Assembly: GCA_046350055.1 (NCBI GenBank)
Contig: JAXMBC010000001.1
Span: 434,001 to 498,000, forward strand
DNA length: 64,000 nt
Direction: 5' to 3'
From: JAEUIE01 sp046350055
Lineage (GTDB): Bacteria; Planctomycetota; Planctomycetia; Gemmatales; HRBIN36
Shown: piece after piece, positions 54,239 through 62,292 of the stretch
Layout: each line of letters starts with the position of its first letter
Numbering within the stretch: position 1 is the first letter of the stretch
Translations under genes and position numbers: made by a program
Notes under the pieces: model-generated
What the model saw: the letters and a program-made list of their open reading frames with translations, nothing else
Told to the model about the DNA's origin: nothing
Database searches by the model: none

Positions 54239-55336
54239 TTACTGCTTGCTTGGGACAGTGGGAGCACCCGTGGCGGGAGCTGTGCTGGTCGCAGCAGGAG
54301 CAGCCTCGTTGGGGTTCTTGTCGTAGGTGCTGGTGTAGGTGGTCTGAGTCATGTCCAGATCGACATCAGCAGCCTGATCGCTGACAGTAACGTTGAGCTT
54401 GCCGCTCAGCTTCACTGTCATCTGCGATTCAGCAACGCGGCCCAGATCGGCATCAAACCAGACCGTGCCACTGGCTTCCTTGGTTTCGAGATTGCCGCTA
54501 TTGATCTTGAACGGCAGGCCTGCAGCATCCTTGGCTTCTGGTGGAGTGTACTTGAGAGTGGTCTTGAGCAGGATCTTGTGCAGGTTGGCGTTGTCTTTCT
54601 TTTCTACAGCGTCATAGGTGTAGTCGTAGGTAGCGTTGTATGAACCGATGGGGCCCATCTTCATTGTGCCGGTCCGCTGCCACTTGTCATCCTTCTTTAC
54701 CTTCTTGCCCTTGTCGGGGACGAGGGTGAAGGCGGGTTCGCTCATCAGCTTGAGCTGTTCATCGTTGAGGATGGTGCCAAGGAGGGTCTTCATCTGGGGA
54801 TTGGCATCGGCGAGCTTCTTGACGAATTCGTCGCGACCTTCCACCTTGGTGACCTTCATGGTATTAGGGTCGAGGTAGAGCTTGAACGTGGAACCGATCA
54901 GCGGCTTGAAGAAGCTGGCGAGGGGATTATCCGGAGCATCCTTGGCGGTGGAATCAAACTTGATTTCGTTGCCGGAGATGGTGATCTTCATGACCACCGA
55001 TTCAATCTTCTGGACCAGCACGATCTTGCTGGCGTCGATATCTTCAACCTTCCAGGAGAAGACAAACTCCTGTTCCTGCTTCTGGTCGACGTTAGTGTTC
55101 ATCACCTTCATCTTCTGTTCGGTGATGGTGCGAAGCTTCTGAAAGAGAACCTTGTCCTTAGCAAACTTCCAGGAGAGTTCGACTTCCGAGGCAGCCGGTG
55201 CAGGAGCTGCAGTGCCGGTCTTGGTCTCAGCAGCCTTGGCTGGAACCGCGCCGCCATCCTTCTTGTCCTGTGCCACGGTGACTGAGAGGCCGAGTACGGC
55301 AGCCAGACCCAGTACCCACAAATATCGCTTCGTCAC
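54239..55336 (-). CDS. Secreted hypothetical protein (possibly DUF6263)
   Basis: 365 residues from a GTG with GAGGAG upstream. Signal peptide MTKRYLWVLGLAAVLGLSVTVAQ, a Lys/Ala-rich linker, then a beta-rich body: VELSWKFAKDKVLFQKLRTI, FSWKVEDIDASKIVLVQKIE, and KVTKVEGRDEFVKKLADANP, FDADLGRVAESQMTVKLSG. It ends in an Ala/Thr/Pro-rich tail. The pattern fits planctomycete proteins I associate with DUF6263, but that label is from memory. Likely periplasmic; function unknown. Confidence 0.75.
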   Translation of the reverse strand: MTKRYLWVLGLAAVLGLSVTVAQDKKDGGAVPAKAAETKTGTAAPAPAASEVELSWKFAKDKVLFQKLRTITEQKMKVMNTNVDQKQEQEFVFSWKVEDIDASKIVLVQKIESVVMKITISGNEIKFDSTAKDAPDNPLASFFKPLIGSTFKLYLDPNTMKVTKVEGRDEFVKKLADANPQMKTLLGTILNDEQLKLMSEPAFTLVPDKGKKVKKDDKWQRTGTMKMGPIGSYNATYDYTYDAVEKKDNANLHKILLKTTLKYTPPEAKDAAGLPFKINSGNLETKEASGTVWFDADLGRVAESQMTVKLSGKLNVTVSDQAADVDLDMTQTTYTSTYDKNPNEAAPAATSTAPATGAPTVPSKQ

Positions 55337-55440
55337 TGCAGAGACTCCTCGTTAATAAACGCGATAACAAAGGTTATTGGTATGACCCTGCCCCTGAAGT
55401 GCAAGGCACACCATGAGTGAAATGTTTATCATGATTTCCA

Positions 55441-57594
55441 TCAAGACGGCACGACTGGCTCGATCTCGACCAGGTTATCAAAGAAGGTGGCTCCGCCGCC
55501 CAAGTCTGTTACGAGGGTGGGGGTGGTAACGTTCACGCTTTTCCCATCGCGGGTGTATTCCCGCCACCAGATCCCCTGGGAAACGGCAGTGCCGGGCTGG
55601 ACCGTCTCCCCTACGACTGCCCTGGCCTGAAAGCTGCCCCGGTCGTTGCGGATGGCGACGAGCTGGCCGCTTTGAATATTGCGTTTTCCCGCATCGCGGC
55701 GGTGCAACTCTACCGTCGGTTCCCCTTCATCCCGGCGTAGACTCGTTACATTCACGAAACTCGAATTGAGAAACGAGGGGTGAGGCGGGGAAATGAGTTG
55801 CAGGGGATACCGTTGGGCAAGGGCAGGCTGCGTCAACGGGTCTTCAGCTGGAGGAGTGTAGGTAGGCAGGGGATCCATTCCCATCGCCTGCAGGGTGCTG
55901 CTGAAGATTTCGCATTTGCCCGACGGCGTGGGGAAGTAGCCGGTGGCAAACGGAGCGTAGTTGAAAGGGAGTTGCAGCCGAACCGGCCCTTCCGTCCTTA
56001 GCCGTTCCAGAGTGATGCCAGCCAGTGGGGTCGCGGCGCCATGCGGCGTGGGCCCCCTCTTGCCGACAGCAGCATCGGCCGGATGGGGCTCGGCTTGCAA
56101 CAGTTCGCGGGCCAAATCCTCGTCGCTGGTCTGGAAGTGTTCCGCAGGCATTTTCATAGCCTTCGCCAACAGGCGGAAGACATCGGTGTTCGACTTGCTC
56201 TCACCCAGGGGAGCAATACATGGGTCATTCACCTGCACATAGAAATGTCCATACGAGTGGTGAATGTCAAAATGCTCGAGCTGCGACGTGGCAGGCAGCA
56301 CAATGTCGGCCCATCTGGCTGTGTCCGTCATGAAGAGATCATGGACAACGGTGAAGAGGTCCTCCCGGCCGAAGCCTTTCCATACCCGTTCCAGATTCGG
56401 GCAGACTGCTGCGGGATTGCTGTTGTAAACATAGATCGCCTTCACGGGCGGGCCCGGCAGTTCACCATTCAGTGCCTCGGCGAGGTTCACCATATTAATG
56501 GTGCGGGTACCGGGCGGAATGAAGTCTGGCCGCTCAAGGCGATGCCCCGGCAGATCATAGAGCTTGCTGGTGCTGAGCATCGCTCCGCCACCTGTATCGC
56601 GCCAGGCTCCCACCACGGCAGGCAACACGCATAGCGTCCGCACTGCCATACCGCCACCATAATGGCGCTGCAGACCATAATTCAGACGGATGAGGCTGGG
56701 CCTGGTAGTTGCATATTCAGAGGCAAGACGTTCAATGTCGGTTACCGGAATGCCGGTGATGGCGGACACCTTGTCGGGTGGGTATTCGTTGAGAGCGCGT
56801 TCACGCAGGGCCTCGGCACCGAGGCAGAAGTCATTCAGGTAGTCAGCGTCTTCCCGCTTGTCGCGGAAGATGCAGTGCATGAGTCCCAGTGCCAGGGCAG
56901 CATCGGTGCCGGGGCGGATAGGAATCCACCAGTCGCTGCGGGCTGCAGTGCGTGAACGGTAGGGATCGATGGTCACGATTTTGGCACCTTGCTTCTTTGC
57001 CTGGTGCATGATCGACCAGAGGTGCATATTGGTGACGCTGGTGTTGGAACCCCAGTTGATGATGTACCTGCTGTGAACAACGGTATCGGGATCGATGGCA
57101 GCACGGGTACCCAGGGTGATGTTGCTGCCAGCCATGCCAGCGGTGGAACAGATGGTGCGATCCAGCAGCGAAGCGCCGAGTAAATGGAAAAAGCGACGGT
57201 CAAGACTGTTGCCTTGTATCTGCCCCATGGTACCGGCATAGCTGTAAGGCAGAATCGCTTGCGGACCATGTAGCGAGGAGGCGATCTGTTGAAAGCGCTC
57301 GGCAATGGTTGCGATGGCTTCGTCCCATGAGATGGGTATGAACTGCCCTGCCCCCTTGGGGCCGACGCGCCGGAGCGGTGACTGCAAACGCTCAGGATGG
57401 TAGACACGTTCGAGGTAGCGATTCACTTTGACGCAGAGAAAGCCCTTCGTGAACGGATGCGTTTTGTCACCACGGAGATCAACTGCACGTCCATCCTGAA
57501 CCTGCACAGACATGCCACAGGTATCGGGACAATCATGCGGACAGACGGCGCGGTGGTTGTGGAGGTTCAAAGGAATCGATGACGTACGAGACAT
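55441..57594 (-). CDS. Molybdopterin-dependent oxidoreductase (DMSO reductase family)
   Basis: 717 residues. CPHDCPDTCGM with GFLCVKVNRY supplies the four cysteines of an N-terminal [4Fe-4S] cluster. Molybdopterin-binding domains follow: PISWDEAIATIAERFQQI, YSYAGTMGQIQGNSLDRRFF, INWGSNTSVTNMHLWSIM, VTIDPYRSRTAARSDWWIPI, and the C-terminal dinucleotide domain LISPPHPSFLNSSFVNVTSL, VELHRRDAGKRNIQSGQLV. No Tat signal is seen, so it is probably cytoplasmic. It resembles anaerobic dehydrogenase-type enzymes with unknown substrate. No partner subunits adjoin. Confidence 0.9.
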   Translation of the reverse strand: MSRTSSIPLNLHNHRAVCPHDCPDTCGMSVQVQDGRAVDLRGDKTHPFTKGFLCVKVNRYLERVYHPERLQSPLRRVGPKGAGQFIPISWDEAIATIAERFQQIASSLHGPQAILPYSYAGTMGQIQGNSLDRRFFHLLGASLLDRTICSTAGMAGSNITLGTRAAIDPDTVVHSRYIINWGSNTSVTNMHLWSIMHQAKKQGAKIVTIDPYRSRTAARSDWWIPIRPGTDAALALGLMHCIFRDKREDADYLNDFCLGAEALRERALNEYPPDKVSAITGIPVTDIERLASEYATTRPSLIRLNYGLQRHYGGGMAVRTLCVLPAVVGAWRDTGGGAMLSTSKLYDLPGHRLERPDFIPPGTRTINMVNLAEALNGELPGPPVKAIYVYNSNPAAVCPNLERVWKGFGREDLFTVVHDLFMTDTARWADIVLPATSQLEHFDIHHSYGHFYVQVNDPCIAPLGESKSNTDVFRLLAKAMKMPAEHFQTSDEDLARELLQAEPHPADAAVGKRGPTPHGAATPLAGITLERLRTEGPVRLQLPFNYAPFATGYFPTPSGKCEIFSSTLQAMGMDPLPTYTPPAEDPLTQPALAQRYPLQLISPPHPSFLNSSFVNVTSLRRDEGEPTVELHRRDAGKRNIQSGQLVAIRNDRGSFQARAVVGETVQPGTAVSQGIWWREYTRDGKSVNVTTPTLVTDLGGGATFFDNLVEIEPVVPS

Positions 57595-57854
57595 GCAGAA
57601 AGTTCCTTAATTCATGAGCCTGTCCCAGGTTTCACAACGACAAGAGGGGTTCTCTCTTTTTTACATGATTCTCTTGCTCTGCGATTGTACCGCTGTTACA
57701 AATGGAAGTCGGAGATGTTTACTCCTGGTGCGTCGCCAGGAAAGTGACGGTTTCCCAGGCAGGTGTGGTCACCTGCATCACCCGTCACCCAGCATCTGTG
57801 CCGTTCCATCCGAGATCCCCAATCGGTCTCTCTCCTGTTCATCGGAGGTAGTGT

Positions 57855-58717
57855 ATGCGGAGGTTTATGTTTGTTCATCGGCAGACCATGCCGAGGCGAA
57901 AGGGGTTCACGTTGATTGAGCTCCTGGTGGTGATCGCCATCATCGCCCTGCTGATGGCGCTCTTGTTGCCTGCCATCCAGAAAGTACGCGAAGCAGCCAA
58001 CAAGATGTTGTGCGGCTCGAACATGCGACAGATCATGATAGCGGGTCACAATTACCATAACGATTACAACAAACTGCCTCCAGGCTATCTGGGACCTATC
58101 CCTGTAACCGGTCAGGGTATCAATGACCCCGGTCCACCATACACCGGTCCCCAGATCGGCATGCTGGCCTTGCTGCTTCCTTACCTGGAAGCTGACAATG
58201 TCTTCAAGCTGTTTGCCAGTGGTATTGAACTGTCTCTGAATCGCACTGGCCCCAACTGGTGGAACATCACTACGCCACCAATGACCGCCATCGCACAGAC
58301 CCAGATCAAGACCTTCTACTGCCCGAGCGATGACTTGCGCAATGATACTGCTGATGCCACAGGAGCAGGCCGTCAGATCTGGGGTGGTCCTGGCACGTAT
58401 GTCATCGGCGTGCACATGTGGAATGATACCACTGCAGGTGCTTTTGGCGCGCTGGGCTTCCAGGGTGTACGGGCCAGTACCGCTGGTCTCAACACGGGTA
58501 CAGCTGGTGCAGACCTCCTTGGTTTCACTAACTACGTAGGTATTGCCGGTGCCTGCGGTGAAGGTACTAACGTTCTCAACAACTACCTCACCTTTTTCAA
58601 CGGCATGGTCGCGATCCGGTCTTGGCAGTTTCGACGATTGATCAAACGTCAACGCTGTTCCTAGGTCAGCGACTGTTCAGGATGGTACGAGCAACACCAT
58701 CGGCATCGGCGAAGGAA
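57855..58717 (+). pseudogene. DUF1559 prepilin-like protein, N-terminal part
   Basis: Ribosome site GGAGG and ATG 57855. KGFTLIELLVVIAIIALLMAL is a type IV prepilin N-methylation leader, and GSNMRQIMIAGHNYHNDYNKLPPG the DUF1559 start. Homology to the normal gene continues to about 58717, but point changes and a stop at 58662 break the frame after NGMV. The rest is replaced by an IS remnant, and the C-terminal half resumes at 59361. DUF1559 proteins are large paralogous families in planctomycetes. Confidence 0.85.
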
Positions 58718-59276
58718 TAATGGCCGTACCGCCTTGCTCCTCAATCTTCTCAACGACTGGGTGCTATCGTAGCCCTTGTCGGCGATGACTTGTTCCGCGG
58801 AGATTCCATCGATCAAGGCTGACGCCTGCGTGACATCATGCACTTCGCCACCAGTTAGCAGGAAGCGAACTGGCAACCCAAGCCCTTCGCAGGCAATGTG
58901 GACCTTGGTTCCCAGTCCTCCCCGAGATCGTCCCAACGCTTGGTCTCCCCTTTTTCAGGGCTCCTGCTGCATGCTGGTGGGCCCTGACAATCGTCGAATC
59001 GATCAGCAGCCATTCCAGATCAGGATCTTGCATTCGCTCAAAGATTTCCTGCCAACGCCCCGCCTTGGCCCAGCGATTGAACCGCTGATAGATGCTGTTC
59101 CAGTTACCAAAGCGAGCAGGCAAATCACGCCACTGAGCACCGGTGCGGGCCGTCCACAACACAGCATCAATAAAGAGTCGATTGTCCTTGGCCGTACGTC
59201 CTGAATCGCCTTCTTTGCCTGGCAGCAGGTGCTTGATCTTCTCCCACTGCTCATCCGTGAGCTCGAATCGTCGCAT
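58718..59276 (-). pseudogene. IS5-type transposase, frameshifted and truncated
   Basis: First frame from ATG 59276: MRRFELTDEQWEKIKHLLPG, DAVLWTARTGAQWRDLPARFG, LLIDSTIVRAHQHAAGALKKG (catalytic Asp). A shift near the AAAAAGGGG run moves to the frame GRSRGGLGTKVHIACEGLG, TGGEVHDVTQASALIDG and ADKGYDS (second Asp); members of this group may use programmed frameshifting here. A further shift follows (VEKIEEQGGTAIIPS in the third frame). The last third with the catalytic glutamate is missing, so the element is dead. Confidence 0.8.
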
Positions 59277-59360
59277 GATCTTTCTCCAGAAAATCCTTCC
59301 TTGGACTTCACTGGTTTACCGCTCTGCCCCAACTTATGCTAGATCAATGTCAACACGGCC
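58718..59360 (-). mobile_element. Truncated IS5-family (IS427-like) insertion sequence
   Basis: 643 bp. The intact end (GGCCGTGTTGACATTGAT read on the minus strand) abuts TAACTACG at 59361, so the element went into C^TAA, matching the YTAR target preference of this group. The other end is lost: homology stops within transposase codons GGTAIIPS at 58718, where DUF1559 sequence begins. Confidence 0.75.
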
Positions 59361-59877
59361 TAACTACGTAGGTATTGCCGGTGCCTGCGGTGAAGGTACT
59401 AACGTTCTCAACAACTACCTCACCTTCTTCAACGGCATGGTGCCCATCGGTCTTGGCAGTTTCGTCGGTATCTTTACCAATCGTGGAACGCTGACCCTGG
59501 GTCAGTTGACTGTTCAGGATGGTACCAGCAACACCATCGGCATCGGCGAAGTGGATGGTGGTTTTTACCAAAACCGTCGACTCTACAAGCTGACGTGGAT
59601 GGGTATTGGTTCGGGTGGTGTGTTTATGGGCACTCGTCGTGGCAATATTGACCACAGCCCCTACGAAATGTCCAGCAAGCACACGGCAGGTTGCAATGTT
59701 GTTTTTGGTGATGGTTCCGTTCGAACCCTTCGCTATGGCAACGCCAGCCTGTTCAATGGGCCTACCCCTGCAAATGTCATTCCTCCCCCTAACACTCCTC
59801 AAGACTGGTTCAGCTTGATGACCCTCGTGGGCCGTCGTGATGGTTTCAATCGAGATGTCTCGGCCATTATCGACTAG
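59361..59877 (+). pseudogene. DUF1559 protein, C-terminal part
   Basis: Begins NYVGIAGACGEGTNVLNNYL, nearly the same as 58529-58612 in the N-terminal fragment, and runs to a normal DUF1559 end: GTSNTIGIGEVDGG, KHTAGCNVVFGDGSVRTLRYG (the H-x9-DG motif) and FSLMTLVGRRDGFN. No start of its own. About 190 bp are duplicated on both sides of the IS remnant. Confidence 0.8.
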
Positions 59878-59941
59878 TCACATTTCATTCCCACATGTCA
59901 ATGCGGCACAGGTGCCGCATTGATCACTTTCAGGAGACCTC

Positions 59942-60118
59942 ATGAAAGCTGTTGCGACCGTTTGTTTAGTTTGCTTTTTGATCGCTGGGTGTGGCAAGGA
60001 ATCCAAAGTAGAGATCCCCTCTGCACCCGTGAAAGTAGACACCAGCAAGATTACCGTGGCTGGTGTGGGTGGCGATTCAACTCCTCCCAAAGCTCCAGAG
60101 AAGAAGACAGGAAAATAA
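59942..60118 (+). CDS. Small lipoprotein downstream of DUF1559
   Basis: 58 residues, below the size limit of most gene finders. MKAVATVCLVCFLIAGCGK has a lipobox (LIAGC); the rest is a short Pro/Lys/Thr-rich tail with TPPKAPEKKTG. Tiny lipoproteins often follow DUF1559 genes in planctomycetes, which supports the call. Function unknown. Confidence 0.6.
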   Translation: MKAVATVCLVCFLIAGCGKESKVEIPSAPVKVDTSKITVAGVGGDSTPPKAPEKKTGK

Positions 60119-60167
60119 TAGCCTGCATCGACATCTTCCTCACTCCAGCAGTACCTGCTGGAGTGTT

Positions 60168-61142
60168 TCATTTCCAGGCCAGGCCGCTGCGTTCTTTCCA
60201 GTAGGTCTCACTCGATTCAGCAATCGCAGGTAAGTCGATCACATCGCTCACTTCCAGCGCCTTGGCGTTGCTCCATACCTGTTCCGCCTGGGCAGCGCCA
60301 GAAAGCACGACATCGACAAAAGGTTGTGCCAGGATGGCAGCGAGGGCTGCAGCATCGACGGCACACGACCTTGCAGCACACCACTGTCGCAAGGGACTGT
60401 CCATCTCCTGCCCCCTTTCGGTGAGCCTGCCGTTGGCGAGGCCTTCCTTGATGATGACAAACCAGCCTGCCTGGTGAGCAGCTTGGAGCATGACGCCGGC
60501 TGAAGGTTCGAGCAGATTCCATGTTGCCTGCACACTGCCAAAGAGAGGCTGCGCCCCACGCTGGATCGTGAGCGCCTTCTCCAGTGTAGCTGACTGGCCA
60601 ACGCCAGTTACAGACAGGCCGATCAGCATGCCGCCGTCACGCAGTCGAGCCAGCTCATCGAGCACAGCTGCATTGTCCAACACGCCGCTCTCGAGTGTGG
60701 CAGAGTGAATCTGGTAAAGCCGCAGCCAGGGACCAAGCCACTGGCTGCTTTCGCCAAGCTGCTGTCGCAACCTCGCCAGCGAGTGTTCCTTGACCTCATG
60801 TACCGCAGCATCGATTTGCCAGTTGGCGGTATAGGTGTAGCCCCACTTGGAACTGACCGTGATCTGTGCCGGGTCGACATTGCGAATCTGCAGCCAGCTT
60901 CGCAGGAACTCTTCACCCCGCCCGTAGGAACGGGCGGTATCGAACCAGCGAATACCCGCTGCCCAGGCTGCATCCAGCACCCCAATGGCATGATGTAACA
61001 TGACTTCCGGAGTGCGTTCCGAGGGTAGATCCTCGCCATGCCCGAGATTCATGTATCCGGGTCGGCCGATTGCCGCTAAACCCAGCCCCAGGCGGGTGTA
61101 GGTGATGGTCTTTCCCTGTACAGACTTCGTCAGGACTTGCAT
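60168..61142 (-). CDS. Aldo/keto reductase family protein
   Basis: 324 residues of a TIM-barrel NAD(P)H oxidoreductase. Seen are GVLDAAWAAGIRWFDTARSYGRGEEFL (catalytic Asp and Tyr), VSSKWGYT (Lys) and LRLYQIHSATLESGVL (His). Later SVTGVGQSATLEKAL, VQATWNLLEPSAG and IIKEGLANGRLTERG match the bacterial D-threo-aldose dehydrogenase/YakC type. The C-terminus DVVLSGAAQAEQVWSNAKAL binds the cofactor. Its start lies within the last 13 bp of pyrD, so they are translated from one message. Substrate unknown. Confidence 0.9.
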   Translation of the reverse strand: MQVLTKSVQGKTITYTRLGLGLAAIGRPGYMNLGHGEDLPSERTPEVMLHHAIGVLDAAWAAGIRWFDTARSYGRGEEFLRSWLQIRNVDPAQITVSSKWGYTYTANWQIDAAVHEVKEHSLARLRQQLGESSQWLGPWLRLYQIHSATLESGVLDNAAVLDELARLRDGGMLIGLSVTGVGQSATLEKALTIQRGAQPLFGSVQATWNLLEPSAGVMLQAAHQAGWFVIIKEGLANGRLTERGQEMDSPLRQWCAARSCAVDAAALAAILAQPFVDVVLSGAAQAEQVWSNAKALEVSDVIDLPAIAESSETYWKERSGLAWK

Positions 61143-62203
61143 GATGTGTCTCGCAGCAAAGCCCGGGCACAGGCGCTGGGCAATCCCGGGCCGGCGAAGA
61201 TCATACCACTGTAGAGTTCCACCAGTTGTGCTCCAGCCTGTCGCAACTGAACAGCATGCTGCGGCTCGGTGATCCCGCCACAGCCGATGATCAACATCTC
61301 CGGCCCCACGATCGAGCGAAGCAATTCGATGCTGGCGATAGCGATGGGCAGCAGCGGGCTACCCGAGATGCCACCCGCATCACGCTGCAGGAGTTCCTGC
61401 GTGAGCCGTGTGGACGTGTTGACCGCTACCAGTCCATCACATGCCTGTTCTTTCAGAAGAGGAGCAAGTACAGGTTCCAGACTCTCGCGATTCCAGGCAA
61501 CCTTGTTGGGATCGTCGGGAGGCAGCTTCATCAGTAATGGCAGTGGTCGGTGCGTGCGTTCCGCGTGCTGTCGCAGGTGATCCCGGAGCGGCTTGACCAG
61601 GTCGCTCACCAGTCTCGGGTCGCTGAGCATGCCGCGCAGGCCAGCTGTGTTGGGCGAGCTGAGATTGACCACAAAGCAGTCCGCCAGTTCATGCAATGCA
61701 TCGACAAGCTGGCACAACTCCGTACGGGCCAGTTTGAGAAACTCCGCAGGACTGTTGCAAGCCTTCAGATGCCCCGGATGCGGCCCGATGTTGCAGGCGA
61801 CAATCATCCCCCTTCGCTTGCTCGCTGGATAGGCAGCCAATCGGCCAGTGATGGCCTGAAGCCCATCATTCGGAAAGCCGAGCTTGTTCCAGATGGCTCG
61901 CTTGTTGTAGAGACGTTCGAGCCGGGGGCGATCAGGGTTACCAGCCCAGGGCTCCACCAGAATGGTACCCACTTCGACAAAGCCGACACCCAGCCGCTCG
62001 ATCCCTGCCAGTGCAGTTGCATTCTTGTCGAACCCTGCCGCGATGCCAACGCGATTGCGAAAGGTGAGCCCCTTCCAGACAAACGGATCATCTGGTGGGG
62101 ATGCCCAGCGTATTGGCACCTGCAGCAGCTTCAGTCCTGCAGCATGAGCCGTCTCGGGCGAGAGTAGTTGAATCAATGGTCTGGCGAATCGATACCAATG
62201 CAT
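61130..62203 (-). CDS. pyrD: Dihydroorotate dehydrogenase (quinone), class 2
   Basis: 357 residues. It oxidises dihydroorotate to orotate with membrane quinone in pyrimidine synthesis. The N-terminal helical extension (MHWYRFARPLIQLLSPETAH) is the class 2 membrane-binding part. GIAAGFDKNATALAGIERLG, FVEVGTILVEPWAGNPDRPR and NKLGFPNDG bind FMN, the catalytic serine is in NLSSPNTAGLRG, and LIGCGGI-type IIGCGGITEPQHA ends the site. The aldo/keto reductase gene overlaps its 3' end. Confidence 0.95.
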   Translation of the reverse strand: MHWYRFARPLIQLLSPETAHAAGLKLLQVPIRWASPPDDPFVWKGLTFRNRVGIAAGFDKNATALAGIERLGVGFVEVGTILVEPWAGNPDRPRLERLYNKRAIWNKLGFPNDGLQAITGRLAAYPASKRRGMIVACNIGPHPGHLKACNSPAEFLKLARTELCQLVDALHELADCFVVNLSSPNTAGLRGMLSDPRLVSDLVKPLRDHLRQHAERTHRPLPLLMKLPPDDPNKVAWNRESLEPVLAPLLKEQACDGLVAVNTSTRLTQELLQRDAGGISGSPLLPIAIASIELLRSIVGPEMLIIGCGGITEPQHAVQLRQAGAQLVELYSGMIFAGPGLPSACARALLRDTSCKS

Positions 62204-62292
62204 GCACGTTCCAGCCGTACGACTTCACCTTGGTAAAGTATGGCGGCGGAACGTGAGAGCGAGATGCTCTGTGGATTTGTGTCGTGATGGAA

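Noticed and set aside
59143..59877. Single 244-residue gene
   Set aside because: Its first ~70 codons are antisense IS sequence; only the part from 59361 is DUF1559.
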